Positions 15,960 through 25,868 of a stretch of 64,000 nucleotides of DNA are shown here, one piece after another; the first letter of the stretch is position 1, and each line of letters opens with the position of its first letter. Location: assembly GCF_017726655.1 (NCBI RefSeq), contig NZ_CP072309.1, positions 1,360,501 to 1,424,500 of the forward strand, given 5' to 3'. The notes under the pieces were generated by a model. It saw only the letters and a list, made by a program, of their open reading frames with translations, had not been told where the DNA came from and did no database searches. Source of the DNA: Agrobacterium tumefaciens. Lineage in GTDB: Bacteria > Pseudomonadota > Alphaproteobacteria > Rhizobiales > Rhizobiaceae. The translations under genes and the position numbers were made by a program.

Positions 15960-17162
15960 TTACTTGGCGGCGGTCAGGATGGCAACGCCCGGCAGTTCCT
16001 TGCCTTCCATCCATTCTAGGAACGCGCCGCCGGCGGTCGAGATGTAGGAGAAATCGTCCGATACCCCCGCATGGTTCAACGCAGCGACGGTATCGCCCCC
16101 ACCGGCGACGGAGATGAGCTTGCCGGCTTTGGTGCATTCGGCTGCATGTTTCGCCGCAGCCACGGTTGCTGCATCGAAGGGCTCGATTTCGAATGCGCCG
16201 AGCGGGCCGTTCCAGACGAGGGTCTCGGCGCGGGAAATCCAGGCCTTGATGCTTTCAACGGATTTTGGGCCCACATCGAGAACCATGGCATCGGCCGGAA
16301 TAGCGTTGATATCGACGGTTTCGTTAGCGGCACCTGCCTTGAACTCGCGCGCGACAACGCCATCTTCCGGCAGCACGATGGCGCAGCCGGCCGTCGCCGC
16401 TTCGATCATGATATGTTTTGCGGTTTCGGCCAGATCATGCTCGCAGAGAGACTTGCCGACATTTGTCCCGCGCGCCGCGAGGAACGTGTTGGCCATGCCG
16501 CCGCCGATCACGAGGGCATCGACCTTTTTGACGAGGTTCATCAAGAGATCGATCTTGCTCGAAACCTTGGCACCGCCGACGATGGCAACCACCGGGCGAA
16601 CGGGCTGGCCGAGGCCTTTTTCCAACGCCTCGAGTTCGGCCTGCATAGTGCGGCCGGCATAGGCAGGCAGATGACGCGCCAGCCCCTCGGTCGAGGCATG
16701 GGCGCGGTGGGCCGCGGAAAAGGCGTCGTTGACATAGATATCGCCATTTGCTGCGAGCGCCTCGACGAAAGCGGGATCGTTCTTCTCTTCGCCCTTATGA
16801 AAACGGGTGTTTTCCAGAAGCAGGATGTCACCGTCATTCATTTTTGCAACGGCGTCTGCCGCCGGTGCGCCGACGCAGTCGCTGGCGAAGGAAACGGCAT
16901 GGTCCAGCACGTCTTCAACGGCAGGCACGATCTGCGAGAGCGACATCTCGGCGACCGGCTCGCCCTGTGGACGGCCAAAGTGGGCGAGCAGGATGACTTT
17001 GGCTCCCTTTGAAGACAGCTCCAGGATAGTCGGCGCGACGCGCTCGATCCGGGTCGCGTCCGTCACCTTGCCATCTGCGACCGGCACGTTGAGATCAACG
17101 CGTACAAGAACGCGCTTTCCGGCGATGTCGTTGAGGTCGTCGAGGGTCTTGAAAGAGGGCAT
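15960..17162 (-). CDS. pgk: Phosphoglycerate kinase
   Basis: A 400-residue two-domain kinase transferring phosphate between 1,3-bisphosphoglycerate and ADP. The N-terminal signature [18 protein letters not shown], the substrate segment [11 protein letters not shown] and the C-terminal nucleotide-site [13 protein letters not shown] are visible. The start [10 protein letters not shown] at 17162 gives the family length; an ATG at 17240 would add an unrelated 26-residue leader overlapping the antiporter stop. It follows the antiporter gene with a 67-base gap and is ended by the hairpin at 15908. Confidence 0.96.
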   Translation of the reverse strand: MPSFKTLDDLNDIAGKRVLVRVDLNVPVADGKVTDATRIERVAPTILELSSKGAKVILLAHFGRPQGEPVAEMSLSQIVPAVEDVLDHAVSFASDCVGAPAADAVAKMNDGDILLLENTRFHKGEEKNDPAFVEALAANGDIYVNDAFSAAHRAHASTEGLARHLPAYAGRTMQAELEALEKGLGQPVRPVVAIVGGAKVSSKIDLLMNLVKKVDALVIGGGMANTFLAARGTNVGKSLCEHDLAETAKHIMIEAATAGCAIVLPEDGVVAREFKAGAANETVDINAIPADAMVLDVGPKSVESIKAWISRAETLVWNGPLGAFEIEPFDAATVAAAKHAAECTKAGKLISVAGGGDTVAALNHAGVSDDFSYISTAGGAFLEWMEGKELPGVAILTAAK

Positions 17163-17229
17163 GGGTCGATCCTGATTTGTTGCGAGTTCGGCAGGGAACA
17201 TACTATGCCTGAATGCCGACGCAAGTCGG

Positions 17230-19095
17230 TCAACCCTCATTTTCTCTCACGGTATTGGGAGGCGCAGGCACGTTCTCCTGGTGGTCCTGAAGGCGTGGCT
17301 GGCGCCTGCGCGCCACGTATTCCCGAACGCGATTGAGGATTTCCGAGAAGCTGATGAAGATCGGGAGGCTGGTTGCCGGCTCAACCGGTTCAAGCGAAAT
17401 TCCGACGCCGGTGATCGCCTCATGTTCGTCCAGCGCCCGCACGATCAGAACGATGGAGCCAAGACGGACCCGATCGGCATAATCAGCCTTGCCGGCAAGG
17501 CGTGCCTCGATCAATTCCGCGACGCTCATCGCCTGCTCGGTAGGCGACAGCAAACCGGGACCATAGGCTGCGTCCAGTTCTTTTGCTGGGCGGGTGGGCG
17601 AGATCGCGAATGTGCCGAAGAAATCGGCATCGTCATCTGCAACGGGCAGGGCGCTGGCAAACAGCCGGTCGATCAGCCGGGAGTAACCGGGCGCTATGAA
17701 GAGATAAACGAGGTCGTTTTCACGCAGCCGCCCGGCATATTGGTAGCGGATCGACTTGCCGTCGCGCACGACGAGTGAAGGCATCGCCCAGCGCGGAATG
17801 CGCTCGCCCTGCATGATGGCGCTGCCTCTGGCGACGCGATAGGAAATCAGTTCGTGATTGGCCGTGCCGGGAAGGTCTACCTCCAGCTTGTCCACTTCGC
17901 CCATGCGTGGAGGCACGATAAGCCCCAGCCGTGTCGCCACCGGCTTGATGGTCCAGCCCTGCACGAGAAGCGATACCAGCACGATGATGAAGGCGGCATT
18001 GAAATAGATCTGCGCATCATCAAGCCCGCCAAGAATTGGCATGATGGCAAGCAGGATCGAGACCGCTCCGCGCAAGCCGACCCAGGCGACGAAGGATGTT
18101 TCCTGTTGCGTGTAGTTGAAAGGCATGAGGCTCAGCCAAACGGCGAGCGGACGGGCGACGAAGATCAGGAACAGCGCCAGCAGGATGGCTGGAATCGCGA
18201 TTGCTGGAAATTGCGACGGCGTCGCAAGCAGGCCGAGCATCAGGAACATGATGATCTGGGCAAGCCATGTCAGCCCCTCGTGGAAGCGACGGATGGTTTC
18301 CTTGGCAAAGATCCTGCGATTGCCGGCGACGATGCCGGCGACATAGACCGCCAGAAAGCCGCTGCCGCCAATCGTGCCGGTAAAGGAAAACACGAGGAGC
18401 GCCAGGGCTAGCACGAATATCGGCGCCAGTCCGCGGTCGGCGGCGAAACGGTTGACGACGGTGGCGATCATGAGGCCGCCCAGCACGCCGAAGATCACGC
18501 CGAGCCCCATTTCCTCAACAAAAAGCAGCAGAAAACCGCTGTCGATACCGGAGAGGCCCTGTCCTTTGGCGATGATCTCGACCAGGGCGACTGTGAGGAA
18601 GATGGCCATCGGATCGTTGGTGCCGGATTCGACTTCCAGCGTCGAGCGCACCTGGTCGCGAATGTGGATGCCGCCGATGCGCAGCAGGAAGAAGACCGCT
18701 GCCGCATCGGTTGAGGCGACGATAGCGCCAAGCAGCAGGCCTTCGAGCCAGGAGAGCCCGAGCAGCAGGGCGGCAGCGCCTGCAAAGAAGACGGATGTTA
18801 AAATGACGCCGACCGTAGCAAGCGCCATTGCCGGCGCCGCGGAAAGTCGGAAAGACTGGATCGACGTGCCAAACCCGGAGTCGAACAGGATGACGGCGAG
18901 CACCAGCGAACCGAGCATATAAGCGAGAGGGTTGTTGGTGAATTCAATACCGAGACCGTCCACACCCGCCGCGAGTCCAATCACGAGGAAGAGCAGCAGC
19001 AGCGGCGCACCGAAACGGTAGGCGATCAGGCTCGAGAAGGCAGCGACAAGGACAAGAACAGTTGCCACCAGCAACAGAAGATAAAATGATTCCAC
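17230..19095 (-). CDS. Potassium/proton antiporter, NhaP2/CvrA-type CPA1 family
   Basis: A 621-residue protein with a Na+/H+ exchanger membrane domain of about 12 helices (residues about 1-395). It contains the paired acidic ion-binding region ([14 protein letters not shown]) and the upstream [11 protein letters not shown]. The C-terminal half is cytoplasmic and resembles the TrkA-C and CorC-like regulatory domains of NhaP2/CvrA. The likely start is a GTG at 19095 ([12 protein letters not shown] follows), with GAGG eight bases upstream; earlier starts would add a soluble leader. It is inserted between gap and pgk, unusual company for glycolytic genes. Confidence 0.87.
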   Translation of the reverse strand: MESFYLLLLVATVLVLVAAFSSLIAYRFGAPLLLLFLVIGLAAGVDGLGIEFTNNPLAYMLGSLVLAVILFDSGFGTSIQSFRLSAAPAMALATVGVILTSVFFAGAAALLLGLSWLEGLLLGAIVASTDAAAVFFLLRIGGIHIRDQVRSTLEVESGTNDPMAIFLTVALVEIIAKGQGLSGIDSGFLLLFVEEMGLGVIFGVLGGLMIATVVNRFAADRGLAPIFVLALALLVFSFTGTIGGSGFLAVYVAGIVAGNRRIFAKETIRRFHEGLTWLAQIIMFLMLGLLATPSQFPAIAIPAILLALFLIFVARPLAVWLSLMPFNYTQQETSFVAWVGLRGAVSILLAIMPILGGLDDAQIYFNAAFIIVLVSLLVQGWTIKPVATRLGLIVPPRMGEVDKLEVDLPGTANHELISYRVARGSAIMQGERIPRWAMPSLVVRDGKSIRYQYAGRLRENDLVYLFIAPGYSRLIDRLFASALPVADDDADFFGTFAISPTRPAKELDAAYGPGLLSPTEQAMSVAELIEARLAGKADYADRVRLGSIVLIVRALDEHEAITGVGISLEPVEPATSLPIFISFSEILNRVREYVARRRQPRLQDHQENVPAPPNTVRENEG

Positions 19096-19360
19096 GTCCA
19101 CCGCCTCTTCACGCCGCGCTGGCCGCTGCAATGATTGCTCTGCACGTTCGCAGTCAATGCGCCACGGGTTGCGATCTGTCAGCGCTTGTTCGGCGGCGTT
19201 GAAAGGTGACGCAAGGCGGGGTGTATCGAAAGATACGGCAGGGCCGAAGTGCATTGCGCACGACCGTTATCCCTGCGTCACTTGTCCGTTTCAAAATGGA
19301 CCAGACAAAGGCAGGAACTTGAAAACTTGGCGGCACTTGAGAGGAAAAATCCGGAAATAA

Positions 19361-19388
19361 AAAATCCGGCAGGATTGCTCCCGCCGGA
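19361..19388 (-). terminator. Terminator after gap
   Basis: On the minus strand TCCGGCGGGA pairs with TCCTGCCGGA (one mismatch), followed by a TTTTTTATTT run. It lies 24 bases after the gap stop codon. Confidence 0.88.
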
Positions 19389-19412
19389 CCTGCATTGATT
19401 GAAGATTATTCG

Positions 19413-20423
19413 TTAGATTGTCTTCGCGAAGGCGACGGCCGTGTCCGACATACGGTTGGAGAAGCCCCACTCGTTGTCGTACCAGGACAGAACGCGCACG
19501 AAATTGCCTTCCATGACCTTGGTCTGGTCGTTGGCGAAGATCGACGAATGGCTGTCGTGGTTGAAGTCGCGCGAAACCAGCGGCTCGTCCGTGTAGCCGA
19601 GGATACCCTTGAGCTTGCCGTTGGCGGCGGACTTGATCGCTTCGTTGATTTCACCGACCGAGGTGGCGCGCTTGGCAATGAACTTGAAGTCCACGACCGA
19701 AACGTTCGGGGTCGGAACGCGGATCGACGTGCCGTCCAGCTTGCCCTTAAGGTGCGGCAGAACCAGACCAACGGCCTTGGCAGCACCGGTCGAAGTCGGG
19801 ATCATGGACAGGGCTGCGGCGCGAGCGCGGTATAGATCCTTGTGCATGGTGTCGAGCGTCGGCTGGTCGCCCGTGTAGGAGTGGATCGTGGTCATGAAGC
19901 CATGATCGATGCCAACGACGTCATCGAGAACCTTCACGACCGGCACCAGGCAGTTGGTGGTGCAGGACGCATTGGAAATGACCAGATGGTCCTTGGTCAA
20001 CTGGTCGTCGTTGACGCCGAAAACGACCGTCAGGTCGGCGCCGTCAGCCGGTGCCGAAACGATGACGCGCTTGGCGCCGGCCGTCAGGTGGGCAGCGGCC
20101 TTGTCGCGGGCGGTGAAGATGCCGGTGCACTCGAGCGCGATGTCGACGCCGACTTCCTTGTGCGGCAGCGTTGCCGGATCGCGAACGGCGGTGACCTTGA
20201 TCGGCTTGCCGCCGCCAACGATGATCGTGTCGCCTTCGACCTTTACCTCGGCCGGGAACTTGCCATGGATCGAATCGTAGCGCAGCAGGTGTGCGTTGGT
20301 TTCAACCGGGCCGAGGTCGTTGATGGCAACGACTTCGATATCGGTGCGGCCGGATTCGACGATGGCGCGCAGAACATTGCGGCCGATGCGGCCGAAGCCG
20401 TTAATGGCAACTTTTACAGTCAT
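19413..20423 (-). CDS. gap: Glyceraldehyde-3-phosphate dehydrogenase, type I
   Basis: A 336-residue NAD(P)-dependent dehydrogenase that oxidises glyceraldehyde 3-phosphate to 1,3-bisphosphoglycerate. The N-terminal [16 protein letters not shown] binds the dinucleotide, SNASCTTNC carries the catalytic cysteine near residue 150, and [12 protein letters not shown] closes the protein. It lies 62 bases downstream of tkt on the same strand and is probably co-transcribed with it; a terminator follows. Confidence 0.97.
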   Translation of the reverse strand: MTVKVAINGFGRIGRNVLRAIVESGRTDIEVVAINDLGPVETNAHLLRYDSIHGKFPAEVKVEGDTIIVGGGKPIKVTAVRDPATLPHKEVGVDIALECTGIFTARDKAAAHLTAGAKRVIVSAPADGADLTVVFGVNDDQLTKDHLVISNASCTTNCLVPVVKVLDDVVGIDHGFMTTIHSYTGDQPTLDTMHKDLYRARAAALSMIPTSTGAAKAVGLVLPHLKGKLDGTSIRVPTPNVSVVDFKFIAKRATSVGEINEAIKSAANGKLKGILGYTDEPLVSRDFNHDSHSSIFANDQTKVMEGNFVRVLSWYDNEWGFSNRMSDTAVAFAKTI

Positions 20424-20485
20424 TTACAGTCTCCCGAACAAAAATGGGCGTGGTCTTTGCTGAGTGGTAAGGGCTCTCGAAGCCC

Positions 20486-22468
20486 TCACGCAAGTTTTGC
20501 CTCGACGGCGGCGACAACGGCTTCCGCCGTGATGCCGAAGTGCTTGAAGAGATCCTTTGCCGGGGCCGACGCACCGAAGGAATGCATGCCGACGAAAGCG
20601 CCATCGTTACCGATGAAGTAATCCCAACCCTGGCGGATGGCGGCTTCCACCGCGATCTTGACCGGAGCCTTGCCGATGATGGCGTTGCGATAGGTTTCCG
20701 GCTGTTCCTTGAAGAGTTCGAAGCAGGGAACGGAAACCACGCGGGCGGATACGCCCTTGTCCTTCAGCGTTGCGGCAGCCTTCAGAGCCACTTCGACTTC
20801 CGAACCGGAAGCGAAGATCGAAACCTTGGCATCGCTGGCGGAAACGAGTTCGTATGCGCCGTAAGCAGAGAGGTTCTTTTCTTCATATTCCTTGCGCGAC
20901 GGAGCGAGATTCTGGCGGGTGAGTGCCAGCGCTGACGGGCGATGCTTCTGTTCCAGCGCCAGCTGCCAGCATTCCGCCGTCTCGGTCTCATCTGCCGGGC
21001 GGAAGACGAGCAGGTTTGGAATGGCGCGAAGCGCTGCGATCTGCTCCACCGGCTGGTGGGTGGGGCCGTCTTCGCCAACGCCGATGGAATCATGCGTCAG
21101 AACGTGGACGACACGGATGCCCATGAGGGCAGCCAGACGGATCGACGGACGGCAGTAATCCGAGAAGATCAGGAAGCCGCCGGCATAGGGGATGAGGCCG
21201 CCATGCAGGGCGATGCCGTTCATGGCAGCGGCCATGCCGTGCTCGCGGATGCCGTAATGAAGGTAACGGCCGGAGAAGTCCGTCGGCGTGATGGACTTCA
21301 TCTGGCTGGTCTTGGTGTTGTTGGACGGCGTCAGGTCGGCAGAACCGCCGATCATTTCCGGAAGCACGCCGTTGATGACTTCGAGCGAGTCTTCCGATGC
21401 CTTGCGGGTTGCAACGGTCGGGTTGTTCTCGATGATCTTCTTCTTGAAAGCGTCGATCGAGCTGTCGAAGTTGCCCGTCAGGTCACCGGCGAAGCGACGC
21501 TTGAACTCGGCCTTCTTGGCCGTCTCAGTCGCTTCGAGGCGGGCTTCCCAGTCCTGGCGGGTCTTGGTGGAGCGCAGACCGGCAAGACGCCACGCATCCA
21601 GCACGTCTTCCGGAATGACGAAAGCTTCGGCTTCCCAGTTCAGGCTCTTGCGGGCCGCAGCGATTTCTTCTGCGCCGAGCGGGTTGCCGTGGACCTTATG
21701 GGTACCCTGTTTGTTGGGCGCGCCGAAACCGATGACGGTCTTGCAGGCGATAAAGGTCGGACGATCGGATTTATGCGCGGCCTCGATGGCAGCGGCAATC
21801 GCGTCGGGATCATGGCCGTCAACGCGGATCGTGTTCCAGTGAACGGCCTGGAAGCGGGCGATCTGGTCGGTGCTGTCGGAAAGACCAACTTCACCGTCAA
21901 TGGTGATGTTGTTGTCATCCCAGAAGAGGACGAGCTTGTTCAGCTTCAGGTGGCCGGCAAGCGCAATCGCCTCATGGCTGATGCCTTCCATCAGGCAGCC
22001 GTCGCCGCACAGGACGTAGGTGAAGTGGCTCTGCAGGTCGGAGCCGAATTCTTCTTCGAGCTTGCGCTCGGCGATCGCCATGCCAACAGCGTTGGCGATG
22101 CCCTGGCCGAGCGGGCCGGTCGTCGTTTCAATGCCGGTCGCATGGCCATATTCGGGATGGCCGGCGGTCTTGGAGCCGAACTGACGGAAGCGCTTGATTT
22201 CGTCGATCGTCATGTCCTCGTAGCCCGTCAAATAGAGCAGCGAGTAAAGAAGCATCGAGCCATGGCCCGCCGACAGCACGAAGCGGTCGCGATCCGGCCA
22301 ATGCGGCGCCTTCGGATCGAATTTCAGGTAGCGGGTGAAGAGAACGGTGGCGACATCAGCGGCGCCCATCGGCAGACCGGGATGGCCGGAATTGGCCTTC
22401 TCCACTGCATCCATGGCAAGAAAGCGGATCGCATTGGCCATCCGGTTGTGTTTGTCGCGAGAAATCAT
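20486..22468 (-). CDS. tkt: Transketolase
   Basis: A 660-residue thiamine-diphosphate enzyme of the pentose phosphate pathway, moving two-carbon units between sugar phosphates. Visible features: [15 protein letters not shown] with the substrate-binding His region, the ThDP-binding [25 protein letters not shown] segment (shown in part), and [15 protein letters not shown] in the Pyr domain. The start at 22468 ([13 protein letters not shown]) gives the family length; an ATG at 22513 is also in frame. gap follows closely, so the two are probably one operon. Confidence 0.96.
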   Translation of the reverse strand: MISRDKHNRMANAIRFLAMDAVEKANSGHPGLPMGAADVATVLFTRYLKFDPKAPHWPDRDRFVLSAGHGSMLLYSLLYLTGYEDMTIDEIKRFRQFGSKTAGHPEYGHATGIETTTGPLGQGIANAVGMAIAERKLEEEFGSDLQSHFTYVLCGDGCLMEGISHEAIALAGHLKLNKLVLFWDDNNITIDGEVGLSDSTDQIARFQAVHWNTIRVDGHDPDAIAAAIEAAHKSDRPTFIACKTVIGFGAPNKQGTHKVHGNPLGAEEIAAARKSLNWEAEAFVIPEDVLDAWRLAGLRSTKTRQDWEARLEATETAKKAEFKRRFAGDLTGNFDSSIDAFKKKIIENNPTVATRKASEDSLEVINGVLPEMIGGSADLTPSNNTKTSQMKSITPTDFSGRYLHYGIREHGMAAAMNGIALHGGLIPYAGGFLIFSDYCRPSIRLAALMGIRVVHVLTHDSIGVGEDGPTHQPVEQIAALRAIPNLLVFRPADETETAECWQLALEQKHRPSALALTRQNLAPSRKEYEEKNLSAYGAYELVSASDAKVSIFASGSEVEVALKAAATLKDKGVSARVVSVPCFELFKEQPETYRNAIIGKAPVKIAVEAAIRQGWDYFIGNDGAFVGMHSFGASAPAKDLFKHFGITAEAVVAAVEAKLA

Positions 22469-22792
22469 GGCTTTTCCGTCTGTTTCCGGGTGAAAGGAGA
22501 TAGTTTTACGCAACTATCCAAAAAGCGGGTTGATCCATAGCAGGTGAGGCAGGCAAGTCAATAAATCGACGGGCAATTGCGGTTCTGCGGTCGATAAAAA
22601 TCGTTTCGCAGAGCGGGGGCTGGAACGGATTTGGTGTACCACCCAGCCTGGTTTCTTCGTTCATCCACAGAGCAAAACGCCACAATGCACTGGTTTGATT
22701 GACGGGATGGTAAATCGGGTAATAACCTCGTGAGCGTTTAAGTGGCCTGAAACCGGACGATTCGGCCGGTGACGTGCGAGTTGGAAAAAACA
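22469..22792. promoter_or_regulatory. Divergent promoter region between tkt and the DUF4164 gene
   Basis: No protein gene seen in these 324 bases. Next to the tkt start there is a short inverted repeat (GATAGTT 22499-22505 with AACTATC 22512-22518). TTCATCCACAG near 22660 resembles a DnaA box with one mismatch, which may be chance. Confidence 0.4.
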
Positions 22793-23065
22793 ATGTCGGC
22801 TGAGAAGACCGTGCAATCTGCGCTGACGGAGCTGAATGCTGCCATCACAAATCTCGAAAATGCCATCGATATGCGTATCGAGCGGCAGCGGGAGACGGGC
22901 GAAATCGACAATGAGGTCAAACGGGTCCATGTCGATCGAGCGAGACTTGCGCAGGAGCTTGATCAGGCCGAGTTTCGCGCCAACCGTCTTGAAGAAGTCA
23001 ATCGCGAGGTTTCCCGTCGGCTGGTAACGGCGATGGAAACGATCCGCGCGGTGCTGGATCGATAG
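22793..23065 (+). CDS. DUF4164 family coiled-coil protein
   Basis: A 90-residue, highly charged protein predicted to be almost entirely coiled coil, with heptad-like leucines through TELNAAITNLENAI and RARLAQELDQAEFRANRLEE. DUF4164 proteins are found in Rhizobiales directly upstream of zapA, and the gap to zapA here is 10 bases. This suggests a division-related accessory role, which is inference. The start at 22793 is chosen over an in-frame ATG at 22769 because of AAAAAAC just before it; neither has a strong ribosome-binding site. Confidence 0.82.
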   Translation: MSAEKTVQSALTELNAAITNLENAIDMRIERQRETGEIDNEVKRVHVDRARLAQELDQAEFRANRLEEVNREVSRRLVTAMETIRAVLDR

Positions 23066-23075
23066 GAGCGGGCTC

Positions 23076-23453
23076 ATGGCGCAAGTCACAGTTATGATCG
23101 ACGGCAAGGCCTATCGTATGGCCTGCGAGGCAGGGCAGGAGGAACATCTGACCGATCTCGCCACCCGTTTCGACCGGTATGTCGGGCATCTCAAGAGCCA
23201 GTTCGGGGAGATTGGCGATCTGCGTTTGACTGTCATGGCCGGCATCATGGTGATGGACGAGCTTTCCGAGCTCAATCGCAAGATCGATAAGCTTGAAGGC
23301 GAGGTGGCATCCCTTTCGCGCAACCGTGACGGCATGGCCGAGCACAAGGCCAAATCGGATGAACTGGTGGCGCTTGCCATCGGCGACCTGGCGGACCGCC
23401 TGAACGGTATCACCGAAAAACTGCTGGCGCGGCCAAAGCCGGCGACGCACTGA
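23076..23453 (+). CDS. zapA: Cell division protein ZapA
   Basis: A 125-residue Z-ring-associated protein that cross-links FtsZ filaments. The N-terminal domain has QVTVMIDGKAYRMACEAGQE and HLTDLATRFDRYVGHLK, typical of ZapA, followed by a coiled coil. It is in an operon with the DUF4164 coiled-coil gene and directly precedes 6S RNA, an arrangement conserved across many proteobacteria. A GGAGCGGG ribosome-binding site lies before the ATG. Confidence 0.93.
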   Translation: MAQVTVMIDGKAYRMACEAGQEEHLTDLATRFDRYVGHLKSQFGEIGDLRLTVMAGIMVMDELSELNRKIDKLEGEVASLSRNRDGMAEHKAKSDELVALAIGDLADRLNGITEKLLARPKPATH

Positions 23454-23494
23454 CTGTTAGATGCTTCTGTTACGGTAAAATTTCGCTTCCCGCC

Positions 23495-23524
23495 TCTGGC
23501 GGTTTTCGCTGATCCGTCCTATAT
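23495..23524 (+). promoter_or_regulatory. Promoter of 6S RNA
   Basis: CTATAT at 23519-23524 is a good alphaproteobacterial -10 element, six bases before the predicted 6S RNA start at 23531. The -35 region (TCTGGC at 23495-23500) is weak. Confidence 0.55.
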
Positions 23525-23530
23525 CTTGGT

Positions 23531-23688
23531 TGCGTTCTGCGCTTCCCGACAGGAACCACAATCCCTGGGGCCATACTCGATCCAAAGGGAGCTGTCCCTG
23601 GCCAGTCCCGTGGGGCTGGACACACGGTGCCCACCTACTTTTGTAGGCACCCAGGATCGTAACTCTCCATCGGTCGCCGTGGAACGCA
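23531..23688 (+). ncRNA. ssrS: 6S RNA
   Basis: 6S RNA binds the housekeeping RNA polymerase holoenzyme as a promoter mimic in stationary phase. The 158-nt interval follows zapA directly. Its two ends pair: TGCGTTC (23531-23537) with GAACGCA (23682-23688). Internal arms such as CCCTGGGG, AAAGGGAGCTGTCCC, and GTGCCCACCTAC/GTAGGCAC form the long stem with a central bulge known for rhizobial 6S RNA. The 5-formyl-tetrahydrofolate cyclo-ligase gene, the usual 3' neighbour of 6S RNA, lies downstream, but here a CNNM/CorC gene stands between. Open frames across it on both strands are not real genes. Confidence 0.9.
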
Positions 23689-23753
23689 CTTCAGGCTTCG
23701 GATCAAACCGGTGCTTTTTCCATTTCTGATATAGTCGACAGTGATTTTTCATG

Positions 23754-23774
23754 GCTGCCGGAGGCGGCTTTTTT
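23754..23774 (+). terminator. Terminator downstream of 6S RNA
   Basis: GCTGCC (23754-23759) pairs with GGCGGC (23763-23768, one wobble pair), followed by six T residues. It may end a longer 6S RNA precursor. Confidence 0.6.
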
Positions 23775-23901
23775 ATTGTGTCGTCATTGCAATGGCGGAA
23801 CAATTCCCTATTATCCGGATTGGTATGTCTGTCATGCCCTTTAAAAAGGGGCGCTGCGGTCACAACCGCGACGTGCCGTTCAACAGCCCAAAGAGCTAAA
23901 C

Positions 23902-25179
23902 TTGTTTACTGAAATTATGATCGTGGTCCTGCTCACCGTATTGAACGGTGTGCTTGCCATGTCCGAGCTTGCCGTTGTCTCCTCCAGACCGGCGAGGCTT
24001 AAAGTGCTTGCCGCTCAAGGCAGCAAAGGCGCCACGCTGGCGCTCACGCTTTCCGAAAATCCGGGACGCTTTCTTTCGACCGTTCAGATCGGCATCACGT
24101 TGGTCGGCGTGCTGTCCGGCGCATTTTCAGGCGCAACCCTCGGCGCCCGGTTCACTGCCTGGCTGGTGGAACAGGGCGTGCCAGACCGTGCCGCCGATGC
24201 GCTTGGCGTCGGTTCGGTGGTCGTCGCCATCACCTATCTGTCGCTCATCGTCGGGGAACTCGTACCGAAGCAGATTGCGCTGCGTGATCCCGAAAAGGTC
24301 GCCGCGCGCGTCGCTCCCACTATGTTGTTGCTTTCCAAGATCGGCGCGCCGCTGGTGTGGCTGCTCGACCGGTCGGGCAAGGCGGTCCTTGCCCTGCTTG
24401 GCCACAGCGGCGAGTCCAATGCGTCTGTCACGGACGATGAAATTCGCACCGTTCTGGCCGAGGCCCACAGCGCTGGCGTGATCGAAACCGAGGAATCGGC
24501 CATGATCACCAGCGTCATGCGCCTTGCCGACCGCAATGCGCGCGGACTGATGACGCCGCGTCGCGATGTGGAGGTGGTTGATATCGAAGACACGGCGGAC
24601 GAAATCCGCGAACAGTTGCGCCAGACCCAGCGCTCGCGCCTGCCGGTGCGAAACGGCGCTTCGGACGAGATCCTCGGTGTGCTTTTTGCCAAGGATGCCT
24701 TCGATGCCCTCGCTTCCGGCAAGGAACTCAATATCCGCGAACTGCTTCGTGAGGTTCCCGTTGTTTCCGACCTGACAAGTGCGGTCGACGTCATCCAGTC
24801 CCTGCGTCGTTCCACCGTGCATATGGTGCTGGTTTACGACGAGTACGGCCATTTCGAAGGCATCATCAGTTCCGGCGACGTTCTGGAAGCTATTACCGGT
24901 GCCTTCCAGGAAGAGGACGATGAAGAGCCTGCCATGGTCGAGCGCGAGGATGGTTCGTTCCTGGTTGCCGGCTGGATGCCTGCGGATGAATTCGCCGACC
25001 GCATGGGTTTCCAGATCGCCGAGGATGCCGAGTTCGAAACCGTCGCCGGTCTGGTTCTCGATGAATTCCGTCGTCTGCCGGAGCTTGGCGAACACGTGAC
25101 GCGGAATGGCTGGCGTTTCGAGGTTATCGACCTCGATGGGCACCGCATCGACAAGGTTCTTGTGAGCCGGGCCGCCTGA
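23902..25179 (+). CDS. CNNM/CBS-domain transporter family protein (CorC/HlyC-type hemolysin family)
   Basis: A 425-residue protein with an N-terminal CNNM (DUF21) domain of four hydrophobic segments (about residues 1-170), then a pair of CBS domains (about 200-330) and a C-terminal CorC_HlyC domain (from about 345). GELVPKQIAL is typical of the CNNM domain and RGLMTPRRDVEVVD of the first CBS domain. Members are linked to magnesium and cobalt efflux; older annotations call them hemolysins. Translation apparently starts at TTG 23902 (MFTEIMIVVLL), as no ATG lies upstream in frame. The stop overlaps the next start (TGATG). Confidence 0.88.
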   Translation: MFTEIMIVVLLTVLNGVLAMSELAVVSSRPARLKVLAAQGSKGATLALTLSENPGRFLSTVQIGITLVGVLSGAFSGATLGARFTAWLVEQGVPDRAADALGVGSVVVAITYLSLIVGELVPKQIALRDPEKVAARVAPTMLLLSKIGAPLVWLLDRSGKAVLALLGHSGESNASVTDDEIRTVLAEAHSAGVIETEESAMITSVMRLADRNARGLMTPRRDVEVVDIEDTADEIREQLRQTQRSRLPVRNGASDEILGVLFAKDAFDALASGKELNIRELLREVPVVSDLTSAVDVIQSLRRSTVHMVLVYDEYGHFEGIISSGDVLEAITGAFQEEDDEEPAMVEREDGSFLVAGWMPADEFADRMGFQIAEDAEFETVAGLVLDEFRRLPELGEHVTRNGWRFEVIDLDGHRIDKVLVSRAA

Positions 25180-25796
25180 TGTTCGGCGACGCTGGCGAAA
25201 AAGCACGGTTGCGCGGCGAAAAACTCGCCGCGCGTGACACGTTGACGCCTTTGGAACGGCAGCAGAAAAGCCTTTCCATAACAGAACACGGTGCCACCGG
25301 CCTGCCATTTGCGCCGGGCACGGTGATTTCCGGTTTCATGCCGATCCGCTCCGAAGCTGATATCCGTCCCCTGATGGAAGCGTTGCGTGGGCGTGGTGCG
25401 CGTCTGGTGCTTCCAGTCGTTCTGGATCGGGAGACGATTGTTTTCCGCGCTTTCGATGTGGACACGCCGCTGGTGAAGACCGGCTTCGGCACGACGGGCC
25501 CGGGCGAGGACGCGTACGTTCTGGATCCCGATATGCTGCTCGTGCCACTCTCCGTGTTCGATGGCCAGGGCCAGCGGGTCGGCTATGGAGCGGGGCATTA
25601 TGACCGCGCCATTGCCCGGCTTTATGAAAAGGGTAAAAACCCTGTTCTCGTCGGTGTGGCGTTCGACTGCCAGGAAGCGGCCTCCATCCCCGCCGAGCCG
25701 CATGATGTCCCGCTTCATGCCGTCCTGACCGAGAGCGGTCTGCATTGGTTCTCTGCCCCGTCGTCGGTTCCGTTCAGCGGGCAAAACGCGGTTTAG
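25179..25796 (+). CDS. 5-formyltetrahydrofolate cyclo-ligase
   Basis: A 205-residue enzyme converting 5-formyl-THF to 5,10-methenyl-THF with ATP. Family markers are RGEKLAARDTLTPLE at the N-terminus, the folate-site segment MPIRSEADIRPLM and the C-terminal ATP loop RVGYGAGHYDRAIARL. This gene is often linked to zapA and 6S RNA in proteobacteria, and it is here one gene away. Its ATG overlaps the stop of the CNNM gene, so the two are translationally coupled. Confidence 0.93.
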   Translation: MFGDAGEKARLRGEKLAARDTLTPLERQQKSLSITEHGATGLPFAPGTVISGFMPIRSEADIRPLMEALRGRGARLVLPVVLDRETIVFRAFDVDTPLVKTGFGTTGPGEDAYVLDPDMLLVPLSVFDGQGQRVGYGAGHYDRAIARLYEKGKNPVLVGVAFDCQEAASIPAEPHDVPLHAVLTESGLHWFSAPSSVPFSGQNAV

Positions 25797-25868
25797 CACT
25801 TTTTAAAAGATCGATTACCCGCTAGAGGGGACGAAACATCGAAACATGCGCAAGATCGGGGCGGGTGA

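Noticed and set aside
20942-22540. A 532-codon open frame antisense to tkt
   Set aside because: High GC coding makes long antisense frames common; no ribosome-binding site or recognisable domain, and tkt on the other strand is certain.
23519-23863. Small open frames over the 6S RNA on both strands
   Set aside because: The interval folds as 6S RNA with paired ends and lies directly after zapA; the frames have no coding character.
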